NCBI RefSeq assembly: GCF_014649115.1
Contig: NZ_BMSK01000022.1
Coordinates: 1 to 64,000, forward strand
Source of the DNA: Streptomyces eurythermus
GTDB lineage: Bacteria > Actinomycetota > Actinomycetes > Streptomycetales > Streptomycetaceae
Direction of reading: 5' to 3'
Length of the DNA stretch: 64,000 nt
The position numbers and the translations under genes were made by a program. How positions within the stretch are numbered: the first letter of the stretch is position 1; the number at the start of each line of letters is the position of its first letter. The notes below the pieces were generated by a model. That model was not told where the DNA came from and searched no databases. It was given only the letters and a program-made list of their open reading frames with translations. Positions 17,601 to 24,801 of this stretch are shown in pieces.

Positions 17601-17839
17601 AGCAGGACGCCGAGGGCAGCCGGCTGCGGATCACCGGCGGCGCCGAACCGGGCGGCCTCGAACTGCCGGTGTGGGCCTTCACCGCCTTGTCCCAGGCCGG
17701 GCCCGGCCGGCCCCTCGGCGCCTACCTGCCGAACTGCCTCGAGGGCACGCAGACCAGCACCGACACGGCGCTGGCGTTCCTGACCGCGCTCCGCGCCCGC
17801 TGCCTGCTGGTGGTCACCCGGGAGACACCGCATGACTGA
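14672..17839 (+). CDS. Subtilase-like / O-carbamoyltransferase fusion
   Basis: One 1055-residue frame with two parts. Residues about 25-240 look like a shortened S8 peptidase: ILVVSDG (Asp36), PHTERVA (His49), VAAAGHDG, where the oxyanion Asn is His134, and MRGTSAAVGVVAG (Ser198). A beta-rich segment and an acidic linker with EETEERA twice follow (to about 390). Residues 395-1000 form a CmcH/NodU/TobZ-type carbamoyltransferase: LGLSASHDASACLL, VSHHLAHAFSAFW, YAGGIALNSVANDRI, FGPRALGHRSVLAD and NTSLNRRGEPM. I infer leader cleavage plus carbamoylation in one protein. The protease part may be inactive given the short Asp-His spacing and lost Asn. The start overlaps the MNIO stop; its own stop overlaps YcaO. 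Confidence 0.82.
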   Translation: MTDANGPATPPWSALTPEPDRTAGLGAGVRILVVSDGTPAPADAPADPHTERVAELCRQLAGRAELGYATAAHLKSRTLAADLRAMVTADGGWDIVAMPWSSPEPDAERLGVRRAFEEVARDPAMPLFVAAAGHDGPGRLRFPASCPSVLAVGVGSGDGGPAAYCGTDGVGRKPQLLVPDTLYATRSSAGPDPMRGTSAAVGVVAGLAAGLAGLLGRDGRAVPSAALRAALLASAGPGGAVADAPLTRRLTAGGPGPSCLRLSRAVTRLRARTDGTAVRIAVVTAGAEETVSGDGAPLWLPRAAGLSVSVAGAGTSRRATGTGWLVLDVPPGAEGEMVITVECPEAATAFVSVGGADTVEETEERAGAVEETEERADQPAGTAPAARRAERTRADRPVILGLSASHDASACLLRDGTPQVAVQQERVTRRKHDGAGHLASRAAADYCLTSAGLRADDVDVFAFNAQPLLPGYVGLSVPSAAQAFDLFDPFDERAVYVSHHLAHAFSAFWGSPFEEAVVAVCDGSGGSVLGADDLLVDGPGLRAYLDRKTEDRLPRVHVFSVYHFDRDGYRLLFREYADSFNVRVGSSSIGETYAAVSQYVFGDWQEGSGKLMGLAPWGKPGNAGPSFLEPGPDGLPRFRDDWKDAYRAPGSGRPLDHADLAARIQADLEEALVARMRYAMSLVPGCGNLAYAGGIALNSVANDRIARESGADHLFVFPAASDAGVSLGAAAAAHFRLTGSTRRERGEFNDYLGHPYTQDDHDAAIRLVGDRVVVEPLSAEAVADRIAAGEVIGWFQGGSEFGPRALGHRSVLADARSRDTWDFINAHIKFREDFRPLAPIVPEEVAAEYFDLDEPSPHMLRVVPVREKYRERLAAVTHVDGTARVQTVSRTANPRIHELLHLVGERTGFPVLVNTSLNRRGEPMIETPGQALDMLLGTRLSAMVLGDRLVRRAPEHEAPLSLRSRIVLAPGVRLGWEQDAEGSRLRITGGAEPGGLELPVWAFTALSQAGPGRPLGAYLPNCLEGTQTSTDTALAFLTALRARCLLVVTRETPHD

Positions 17840-19088
17840 CCTGGACAACGGCCCTGCCGCGCACGCCCTGGCGTGGCTGGAGACCATGACCGACGACCCC
17901 GCCATGCTGCCGTGCGGCACCTCCCACCGGTCGGTGCCGGCCGCCGAGGCCATCGCCCGCGTCTGGCCGCTGCGCCACCGGCTCGGCATCAGCCGGGTCG
18001 CGGACCTCACCCCGCTCGACGTCGTCGGCATCCCCGTCTTCAGCGTCACCCGGCCGAACGCCCGCACCGGCCAGATCACCCTCTGCCAGGGCAAGGGCAA
18101 CGCGCCCGACGAGGCCCTCGCCTCGGCACTGTTCGAGGCGCTGGAACGGCACTGCGGCTCCCTCGCCCGGCCCGTCCTGACGGCCGCCCCGGCCGAGCTG
18201 CGGGCCATGGGCCGGCCCCATCTGGGCGCCCCCGACCTGGGCCTCGCCGAGCTGCCCGACGACCAGCCGCTGGAGTGGATCGAGGGCCGGGACAGCGGGG
18301 ACGGGAGTGCCGTGCTGGTGCCCGCCGCCGAGGTGATCTTCCCGTACACGGCACCGCCCGGCTGCCTGCGGCCGGTGCGCCCGAGCACCACGGGCCTGGC
18401 GTCCGGCGCCACCCTGAGCGAGGCGGTGCTGCACGCCCTCTACGAGGTCGTGGAGCGGGATGCCACCTCCCGCTACCTCCACGGCGGGCCGGGCCGGCTG
18501 GTCCCGCTCGACACGATCACCGGCCCCGCCGAGTCGGAGCTGCTGCTCAAGTACGCCAAGGCCGAGATCGACACCGTCGTGGTCGACCTGACCCACACCA
18601 CCGTGCTGCCCACCTTCGCGGTGTTCCTCTCCGACCCGGGCGCCCACCAGGCCCACCTGGCGGTCTCCGGATTCGGCGCCCACCCCAACGCGGGCGTCGC
18701 CCTGCGCCGGGCTCTGACCGAGGCCGCCCAGGCCCGTGCCACCGCGATCCAGGGCAGCCGGGAGGACCTCGACCGGGTCGCCGACGTTTACCGCGCGGAC
18801 CCCGCCGCCCAGCGGTCGGCGTTCCTGCACCGCGCCATACGGGCCAGGGCGGAGGGCGTCACGGACTTCCGTACGCTGCCCGACCCGCCGCCGCGGTCGA
18901 CGCGCGCCGCGCTGCGGCACGTGGCCGCCGCGCTGGAGGCCGGCGGCTACGACCGGGTCGTGCACACCGACTTGACCATCGCGGAACTCGGCCTGCCCGT
19001 CGCCCATGTGGTGGTGCCCGGCATGGTCGACTCCGTCGTAGAACCCCTCAGGAGCCATCGTGTGGCCCATCAGCCCGTCCAGGCCTAG
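17832..19088 (+). CDS. YcaO-domain enzyme (TfuA-dependent thioamidation type)
   Basis: A 418-residue YcaO protein. These enzymes activate a backbone amide with ATP and let a nucleophile attack. The ATP-site motifs are SALFEALERH (Glu102 region), STTGLASGATLSEAVLHALYEVVERD (split motif around residues 187-208, Glu205), and the later EAAQARATAIQG Gln/Arg segment. There is no fused ocin-ThiF or E1-like partner; instead TfuA follows with a 29-nt overlap. That pairing is the known signature of peptide thioamide formation (McrA in methanogens, thiovarsolin-type RiPPs). The start overlaps the upstream stop by 8 nt, so production is translationally coupled. Confidence 0.9.
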   Translation: MTDLDNGPAAHALAWLETMTDDPAMLPCGTSHRSVPAAEAIARVWPLRHRLGISRVADLTPLDVVGIPVFSVTRPNARTGQITLCQGKGNAPDEALASALFEALERHCGSLARPVLTAAPAELRAMGRPHLGAPDLGLAELPDDQPLEWIEGRDSGDGSAVLVPAAEVIFPYTAPPGCLRPVRPSTTGLASGATLSEAVLHALYEVVERDATSRYLHGGPGRLVPLDTITGPAESELLLKYAKAEIDTVVVDLTHTTVLPTFAVFLSDPGAHQAHLAVSGFGAHPNAGVALRRALTEAAQARATAIQGSREDLDRVADVYRADPAAQRSAFLHRAIRARAEGVTDFRTLPDPPPRSTRAALRHVAAALEAGGYDRVVHTDLTIAELGLPVAHVVVPGMVDSVVEPLRSHRVAHQPVQA

Positions 19089-19842
19089 GCCCGTCGTCTT
19101 CGGCGCGGCGTCGGTACGCTCGCTGGACCCCGCCCTGCTGGCGGCGGTGGACCTGCGGCCCCCCGTCCGCCGCGGCGACCTGCTGCCGCTGCTCGACGAG
19201 AAGCCCGGCACCGTCGTCCTCGTCGACGGCCTGTTCGGCGGGACGATGGCCGTGACGCCGACCGAGTGCCGGCAGCTGATGGACGCCGGCTGGACCCTGG
19301 TGGGCTGTTCCAGCATGGGAGCCCTGCGGGCGGCGGACCTGTGGCCGCTCGGCGCGATAGGCATCGGAGACATCTTCACCCTGTACCGGCTGGGCACCCT
19401 GACGTCCGACGCCGATGTCGCCGTCGCCCTCGATCCCGACGACGGCCACCGCGAACTGACCGTCTCCACGGTCCACGTGCGGGCCGTGCTCGCGGCGGCC
19501 GTCGAGGCGGGCCTGCTCGCCCCCGCCCGGCGGACCGAACTCGCCCGTGCCGCCGAGGACATCCACTGGACCGAGCGGTCCTGGACGGCCTGCCGGGCGG
19601 CGTGGAGCGACCTGGGGATCACCCCCACGGTGCTCTCCGCCATCCTCCGGCTCGGCCGGGAACCCCGGCTGCATCCCAAGGTGCGCGACGCCGACGCGGC
19701 CCTGCGCGCGGTGCTGGCGCGTGACTGGCTCGGCGACCAGGCCGCGGAGGGCCGCCGCTGCCCGGCCTGTCAGGAACCTCTCGCCGCGGGCGTGCTGTTC
19801 TGCCCCACCTGCGTCTCCGAGGCACACGAAACCTGCCTGTGA
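19060..19842 (+). CDS. TfuA-like protein with C-terminal zinc ribbon
   Basis: A 260-residue TfuA homologue: VFGAASVRS, GTVVLVDGLFGG, GCSSMGALRAADLWPLG and GIGDIFTLYRLG are the family blocks, all in the first 115 residues. A C-terminal ribbon with two CxxC pairs (CPACQEP and CPTC) probably binds zinc. TfuA works with YcaO to deliver or release sulfur for thioamide formation. The start is GTG 19060 inside the YcaO gene, behind CAGGAG. Together with YcaO this is the best evidence that the product carries a thioamide. Confidence 0.87.
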   Translation: MWPISPSRPRPVVFGAASVRSLDPALLAAVDLRPPVRRGDLLPLLDEKPGTVVLVDGLFGGTMAVTPTECRQLMDAGWTLVGCSSMGALRAADLWPLGAIGIGDIFTLYRLGTLTSDADVAVALDPDDGHRELTVSTVHVRAVLAAAVEAGLLAPARRTELARAAEDIHWTERSWTACRAAWSDLGITPTVLSAILRLGREPRLHPKVRDADAALRAVLARDWLGDQAAEGRRCPACQEPLAAGVLFCPTCVSEAHETCL

Positions 19843-19899
19843 GGCAGGGCCCGCCCCGCGGCGGGCCCGCCCCGCGGGCCACGAAGGGAACCACCAGGG

Positions 19900-21192
19900 A
19901 TGCTGACGACCATCGCCCGCCGGCTCGGGATCCGCACCACCGGGCCGGCCGAGCGGAGGCTGCTGACCACTGTCGCGATCGACGCGACCGGCGGCGGCCT
20001 GTTCCTGGCCGGTGCGACGCTGTTCTACTCGCGGGTGGCCGGGCTGTCCGCCGGGCAGATCGGCATCGGGCTCTCCGTGCTGGGGATCGTCGCGCTGGCC
20101 GCGACCCTTCCCAACGGCCTCCTGGTCGACCGGATCGGCCCGCGGCACGCCCTGATCGTGCTGCACGTGTGGCGCGGGGTGTGGTGCTGTGCGCTGGCCT
20201 TCGTGCACTCCTTCTGGCAGTTCCTCGCCGTGCTGGTGCTGCTGGGGCTCGCGGAGCACGCCGGAATGCCGGCCCTCCAGGCGTACGTGGGCTCCGCGTT
20301 CGGCGACGCCGAGCGCGTCGGCGTCATGGCCCGGGTGCAGGTGCTGAAGAACACCGGCTTCCTGGTGGGCGCCCTGCTGGCGGCGGTGGCCGTGGGCAGC
20401 GGGACGGACGCGGGCTACCGGATGCTGCTGCTGGGCGACGGGCTGTCGTTCTTCGTCGCCGCCGTGCTGATGACGACCGTGCGCAATGTGGGCGGCGGGC
20501 GGCGAAGGGGCGAGCGGCACTCGCCCCTCGCACCCCTGAGGAACCTCAAGTTCCTCGTGCTGACCTGCTGCAACGGTGTGCTCCAGCTGAACCTCTCGGT
20601 GCTGGTGATCGGCATGCCGCTGTGGGTGACCCGGGCCACCGAGGCGCCCGAGGCCGTGGCTCCGCTGCTGATCGCGGTCAACACCGTGATCGCGATCTCG
20701 CTCCAGGTCCTGCTGAGCCGGGGAGCCGAGACGGTGCCGGGGGCCGGCCGTCACATGCGCCGGGCGGGGCTGTCGTTCGCCCTGATGTGCGGGACGCTGA
20801 TCGTGGCGTCCTGGACACCGTCCGCCCTCGCCGCGGCGCTCATGGTGGCATCCGTCGTCCTGCACACGCTGGGCGAGATCTGGCACTCCTCGGGCGGCTG
20901 GGGGCTTCAGTTCGCACTGTCGCCCGAGGCCGAGCGCGGCAACTACGCCGCCGCGTACAGCCTCGGTCCGACCGCGGAAGGGATGGTCGGACCGTCCCTG
21001 ATCGCCGGCGGGGTGGTGGCCGCGGGCTCGGCCGGCTGGACGGCCCTCGCGCTGCTCTTCCTGGCCGCCGGGCTGGGCGCGCACACCGTGGCCCGGCGGG
21101 CCGTCCCGGGACCCTCGGCGGGCGTCAGCCCGACGGCGGACCGTCGTGCAGAATCCTCTGGAAAAGACGGTGATCTCGCCATTCCCCATTGA
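19900..21192 (+). CDS. MFS transporter, probable peptide exporter
   Basis: A 430-residue major facilitator with about 11-12 membrane segments. It begins with TTVAIDATGGGLFLAGATLFY and carries the inter-helix motif GLLVDRIGPRHALI (loop 2-3), with a cytoplasmic Arg-rich loop (GGGRRRGERH) between the halves. It is the last gene of the plus-strand unit, 57 nt after tfuA, so it most likely exports the finished peptide or confers self-resistance. Its last 68 nt overlap the 3' end of the convergent GNAT gene. Confidence 0.85.
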   Translation: MLTTIARRLGIRTTGPAERRLLTTVAIDATGGGLFLAGATLFYSRVAGLSAGQIGIGLSVLGIVALAATLPNGLLVDRIGPRHALIVLHVWRGVWCCALAFVHSFWQFLAVLVLLGLAEHAGMPALQAYVGSAFGDAERVGVMARVQVLKNTGFLVGALLAAVAVGSGTDAGYRMLLLGDGLSFFVAAVLMTTVRNVGGGRRRGERHSPLAPLRNLKFLVLTCCNGVLQLNLSVLVIGMPLWVTRATEAPEAVAPLLIAVNTVIAISLQVLLSRGAETVPGAGRHMRRAGLSFALMCGTLIVASWTPSALAAALMVASVVLHTLGEIWHSSGGWGLQFALSPEAERGNYAAAYSLGPTAEGMVGPSLIAGGVVAAGSAGWTALALLFLAAGLGAHTVARRAVPGPSAGVSPTADRRAESSGKDGDLAIPH

Positions 21193-21682
21193 TGTGCAGA
21201 TAACGGGGGGCCATGCCGATCGGCTCGAAACCGTTTTTGCTCAGCACGCGTTGTGACGGCGCGTTGTCGAGGAGCGTGGTGGCCTCGATGCGGTGCAGGC
21301 CGATGGCGCGGGCCGCGCGGCAGACGCTCGCCACCCCCGCACTGGCCAGCCCCCGGTTCTGCTGGTCGGCGGCCACCCAATAACCCAGATAGGCGCTGCA
21401 GAAAGGCCCGAACGCCATTCCCGAGAGGGTGATCGTGCCGATGATGGCGCCGTGGCTCTCGAAAACCCAGGGCACCGCACGCTGTTCCGTGAACTGCCTC
21501 AATTGCTCACGGATGCGTTCGGCCTGACCTTCGACCGTGAAGAAGCTGTCGGGGCGACGGGGTTCCCACGGAGCCAGATGATCCCGGTTCGCGGCATACG
21601 CGGAATACAGTGCCTCCGCGTCGCCGAGGGAAACGAGCCGCAACCGGATCCCGCCGGGCAGCACTTCGTCAGGAATGATCAT
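21125..21682 (-). CDS. RimJ/RimL-like GNAT N-acetyltransferase
   Basis: A 185-residue GNAT of the RimJ type: IRLRLVSLGDAEALY at the N-terminus, LGYWVAADQQNRGLASAGVAS (the acetyl-CoA pyrophosphate loop Q-x-R-G-L-A) and IEATTLLDNAPSQRVLSKNGFEPIG at the C-terminus. It lies 4 nt after the JmjC gene on the same strand and converges with the MFS gene. It may acetylate the peptide N-terminus or Lys, or provide resistance; both are inference. Confidence 0.82.
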   Translation of the reverse strand: MIIPDEVLPGGIRLRLVSLGDAEALYSAYAANRDHLAPWEPRRPDSFFTVEGQAERIREQLRQFTEQRAVPWVFESHGAIIGTITLSGMAFGPFCSAYLGYWVAADQQNRGLASAGVASVCRAARAIGLHRIEATTLLDNAPSQRVLSKNGFEPIGMAPRYLHINGEWRDHRLFQRILHDGPPSG

Positions 21683-21686
21683 CCGG

Positions 21687-23063
21687 TCACTCTAGCGTGT
21701 ACAATAGATGGGCATCGACGAGGGCTTGGCAGAGTTCCAGCCGCTCCCGCTCGCCCAACTCGGCGGAAAGTTCCTCGGGCGTGAACTCCGTGCGCCCCGC
21801 GATAAACCGCATGGCTTTCTCGTGGCTTTCCGGCATGGCGACACTGCGGCGGCCGAGGACCGCGTACAGGCGCCGGGTCGCCGGCTGCGAGAAGAGCGCG
21901 CACGGCACCGTCTTCCGCCGCCGCAGCGGTGTCGTGTCCAGCACGCCGAGAATGCCGAGAGCGGAGTCCGTCTCGAAAGCGCCGGGAATCCTGTCCGTGA
22001 GCTGGGTCAGGAAGGTGCGCAGATGGGCGGAGCGCACCTGCTCGGGCTCCTGCTCCGCGAGGGCCGCCCGGACCTCGGCCAGGAACCGCCCGGCCGCCTC
22101 GTCGAGCACACCGCCGTCGTGCGGCCAGCCGGCGGGCAGCTCGGCGTCCAGCAGCTCCGCGGGGAGGCTGTCCTCGACGAGCTGGGTCAGCGTGGTGCGC
22201 AGGACCTCGCGCCAGGAATTGGACTCGACGCTGATGGTGACATGTCCCGACCGGGCGCTCAGGGTCTGTGCCCGGTGCGGCGTGCCCTTCGGGAGATACA
22301 GCACGTCACCGGGGCGCAGCAGCAGTTCCTCGGTCTCGTCGGGGGCGGTGTCCGCGATGCCGTGCCGCCGTTCCCACGGCGTCGCGCCGACGTGCCACTG
22401 CTTCTCGCCGAACGCCTGGAGCACGAAGACGTCATGCGGATCGGAGTGCAGCCCGAACCCCTGGGACGACACCGGCGTGAGATAGATGTTCGCCCGGCAC
22501 CGCCGCCCCAGGGCGAGTTCGAGGGAACGGCAGAACTCGGTCAGCGGCGGGTGGTACCAGTGTGCCGACTGAAGAATCAGGGTCGCGCCCGCGCGCACGG
22601 CGGCGGTGACCTCCGCCGCGCTCGCGACGCCCCGCGTCAGCATCTCGAAGAGATGCTCGTTCTCCGTCATCTCGTGGTCGACGGGGCGCGGATAAATCTC
22701 CCGCATCGACCGGAGATACGCCTTGCGCGGCAGAATTTCCCCCTGCCGCACAAGGCGGATCATATCGGCGCGCAGCAGCGGCTGGCTGGTGAGCATCCGG
22801 TCGATGTCACGCACGCTGATGAGATCGTCGGCCGGTATTCCGCCGGTCGTGAGACGGACGCGTTTTCCCCAGACATCGGCGATGAAGGCTTTCTCATCAC
22901 CGGTGCAGCGGCGGAGTCCCGCCGTGTCGACCGGCAGCATGCGCGCGATCTCGTCAACCGACCCCGAGTCCCCGGAAATCGGGACCAAAGGATCCTTTTC
23001 CCGGCGCAGTGCCGCGGTGTTGATGATCTCGATCCCAGGCATGTTTCGATCGCTGTTGACCAC
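21687..23063 (-). CDS. JmjC/cupin-4 type 2-oxoglutarate Fe(II) oxygenase
   Basis: A 458-residue oxygenase. The iron-binding triad is visible as His206-x-Asp208 (GLHSDPHDVFVLQ) and His263 (LYLPKGTPHRAQT), 57 residues apart, within a cupin fold (GEKQWHV, LRPGDVLYLP). A C-terminal helical/winged-helix part resembles the bacterial ribosomal-oxygenase family. Relatives hydroxylate side chains of proteins and peptides. It precedes the GNAT gene by 4 nt and converges on the peptide cluster, so I propose it as a tailoring enzyme. GTG 23061-23063 with GAGG upstream is the chosen start; ATG 23040-23042 is an alternative. Confidence 0.82.
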   Translation of the reverse strand: MVNSDRNMPGIEIINTAALRREKDPLVPISGDSGSVDEIARMLPVDTAGLRRCTGDEKAFIADVWGKRVRLTTGGIPADDLISVRDIDRMLTSQPLLRADMIRLVRQGEILPRKAYLRSMREIYPRPVDHEMTENEHLFEMLTRGVASAAEVTAAVRAGATLILQSAHWYHPPLTEFCRSLELALGRRCRANIYLTPVSSQGFGLHSDPHDVFVLQAFGEKQWHVGATPWERRHGIADTAPDETEELLLRPGDVLYLPKGTPHRAQTLSARSGHVTISVESNSWREVLRTTLTQLVEDSLPAELLDAELPAGWPHDGGVLDEAAGRFLAEVRAALAEQEPEQVRSAHLRTFLTQLTDRIPGAFETDSALGILGVLDTTPLRRRKTVPCALFSQPATRRLYAVLGRRSVAMPESHEKAMRFIAGRTEFTPEELSAELGERERLELCQALVDAHLLYTLE

Positions 23064-23150
23064 GCGGTAACCGTACCTCGGTGCCGTACGCCTTTCCAGC
23101 CCCGGTCCCGGGATTCCCCTTTGCTTTCCGGGGGTCGGAAAGGGCGGCCG

Positions 23151-24563
23151 TCAGGAGCCGGTGGGATACGGCAGCAGCCCCCGTGCTATCTCCTCCCACG
23201 CCTTCTTCAGCTCCGCCAGCAGGTCCGGGCGGTCGGAGGCCAGGTCGGCCTGTTCGCGCAGGTCGGCGGCCAGGTGGTAGAGGTGGTCGGTGCCGGTGGC
23301 GTCCTGGTAGTACTTCCAGCCGCCCCGGCGCAGCGCCCGGTTGCCCCGCACCCGCCAGAACAGGTCGCGTTCGGGCAGGGGTTCGCCGCGCAGCAGGTAG
23401 CCCGCGAGGCTGGTGCCGTCCAGGGGGTGGGCGGGGTCGGGGCGGGCGCCGCCGAGTTCCAGCAGGGTCGCGGTCCAGTCGGGGGAGAAGTTCGGCTCGT
23501 GGCTGACCTGGTGGCCGTCGATCCGGGCCGGCCAGCGCAGGATGGCCGGCACCCGGATGCCGCCCTCCTGGAGACCGGCCTTCTGACCGCTCAGCGGCCA
23601 CTGGTACGACCAGCGCTCACCGCCGTTGTCGCTGGCGAACAGCACCAGCGTGTTCTCCTCCTGCCCGGAGCGGCGCAGCGCGGCCAGCACCTCGCCGACG
23701 GCCGCGTCCAGGCTCTGCACCATCTCGGTGTACTTGGCGACCGAGCCCCCGTCACGGTGGTTGAGGGCCGCCGTGGCCTGCGCCGGTGTCCTCGCCGCCC
23801 GGACCCGCGCGGCGATCTCCGCGCCGGTCTCCGCGTCGCCCTCGGCCAGCCACGGCCAGTGCGGGGTGGTGAAGTTGAGGTTGAGCAGCCAGGGCCGGCG
23901 GTGCCTGCGGCCGACGTACTCGACGGCCCGCTCGGTCAGCACGGTGGTGTAGTAGCGCAGGTCGCGGTACTCGGCGTCGCCCTCGTACAGGTCGTAGTCG
24001 CCGAGCTGGCCCAGCTTGGAGAAGTACTCGAGGACCCCGCCGAAGTTGCCGAAGAACTCGTCCCAGCCGGACTTGGTGGGGCTGTAGTCGGGCAGCCAGC
24101 CGCAGTGCCACTTGCCGATGAGGGCCGTGTCGTAGCCGGCCTTCTTCAGCAGGGAGGCGAGCGTGGGGTGGTTCGGGTCCAGGCCCTGGGACCGGTCCGC
24201 CACCGGTTCGGCGAGGCCGCCCTCGGTACGGCCCGGGTAGCGGCCGGTGTAGAGGCTGAAGCGGGTCGGCGAGCAGGTCGCCGAGCCGGAGTAGGCGTCG
24301 GTGAAGCGCACGCCCTGGCGGGCCAGCCGGTCCAGGTTCGGGGTCTTGATGTGCGGTGCGCCGTACGCGGAGAGGTCGGCCCAGCCCAGGTCGTCACCGA
24401 GGATGACCAGGAAGTTGGGGCGGGGCCCGGGAGCGGCGGCGGCGCGGGAGCGGAAGGGGTGTTCGGCGGGGGCGGCCTGGGCGGGCGACGCGGCACCGGT
24501 GACAGTGGAGACCGCGCCGCCGCCGAGCAGACCGCCGAAGGCACGGCGGGACATGTCGGACAT
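23151..24563 (-). CDS. Tat-exported sulfatase
   Basis: A 470-residue arylsulfatase-type hydrolase. A twin-arginine signal (SRRAFGGLLGGGAVS, cleaved near AQA-AP) is followed by NFLVILGDDLGWADLS (metal Asp pair). Cys97 in CSPTR is the formylglycine site, with TGRYPGR after it; then GKWHCG, FTTPHWPW and FASDNGGE. It hydrolyses sulfate esters outside the cell and needs a formylglycine-generating enzyme encoded elsewhere. ATG 24561-24563 was chosen for the GAGGATCC before it and the correct Tat signal. It stands 87 nt upstream of the JmjC gene, which may share its transcript. Confidence 0.9.
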   Translation of the reverse strand: MSDMSRRAFGGLLGGGAVSTVTGAASPAQAAPAEHPFRSRAAAAPGPRPNFLVILGDDLGWADLSAYGAPHIKTPNLDRLARQGVRFTDAYSGSATCSPTRFSLYTGRYPGRTEGGLAEPVADRSQGLDPNHPTLASLLKKAGYDTALIGKWHCGWLPDYSPTKSGWDEFFGNFGGVLEYFSKLGQLGDYDLYEGDAEYRDLRYYTTVLTERAVEYVGRRHRRPWLLNLNFTTPHWPWLAEGDAETGAEIAARVRAARTPAQATAALNHRDGGSVAKYTEMVQSLDAAVGEVLAALRRSGQEENTLVLFASDNGGERWSYQWPLSGQKAGLQEGGIRVPAILRWPARIDGHQVSHEPNFSPDWTATLLELGGARPDPAHPLDGTSLAGYLLRGEPLPERDLFWRVRGNRALRRGGWKYYQDATGTDHLYHLAADLREQADLASDRPDLLAELKKAWEEIARGLLPYPTGS

Positions 24564-24581
24564 GCGGGATCCTCGAAACGG

Positions 24582-24604
24582 CCGTGCCCCGGGACGGGGC
24601 ACGG
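24582..24604 (-). terminator. Hairpin before the sulfatase gene
   Basis: CCGTGCCCC (24582-24590) and GGGGCACGG (24596-24604) form a perfect 9-bp stem with a 5-nt loop, about 200 nt past the glycosyltransferase stop and 19 nt before the sulfatase start. It is either the terminator of the upstream minus-strand unit or a leader hairpin. Confidence 0.45.
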
Positions 24605-24801
24605 CGGGGGGAAGGAGGGAAGAAGAAGGGGAACGAGGGTGCGGGTCAGCGACACAGGGCGCTGGACTGCCGGCACAGATCCACATGCCGCCGTGCCACG
24701 AGCGCGATGCGCGCGTAGGTGTGTTCCGTGGCAGGCCTCATGATCACAGGACGGTGCCAGGAAGGCGCGCGCGCCGTCAAGACACCGTCCGGCAGGCGGG
24801 A

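Noticed and set aside
14975..18412. Long minus-strand open frame opposite the fusion and YcaO genes
   Set aside because: Low-complexity Arg/Gly/Val translation; both plus-strand genes are well supported by family motifs.
23063..24563. Sulfatase as part of the RiPP cluster
   Set aside because: It is on the same strand and close to the JmjC gene, but it is Tat-exported and typical of core secreted hydrolases, so no link to the peptide is supported.
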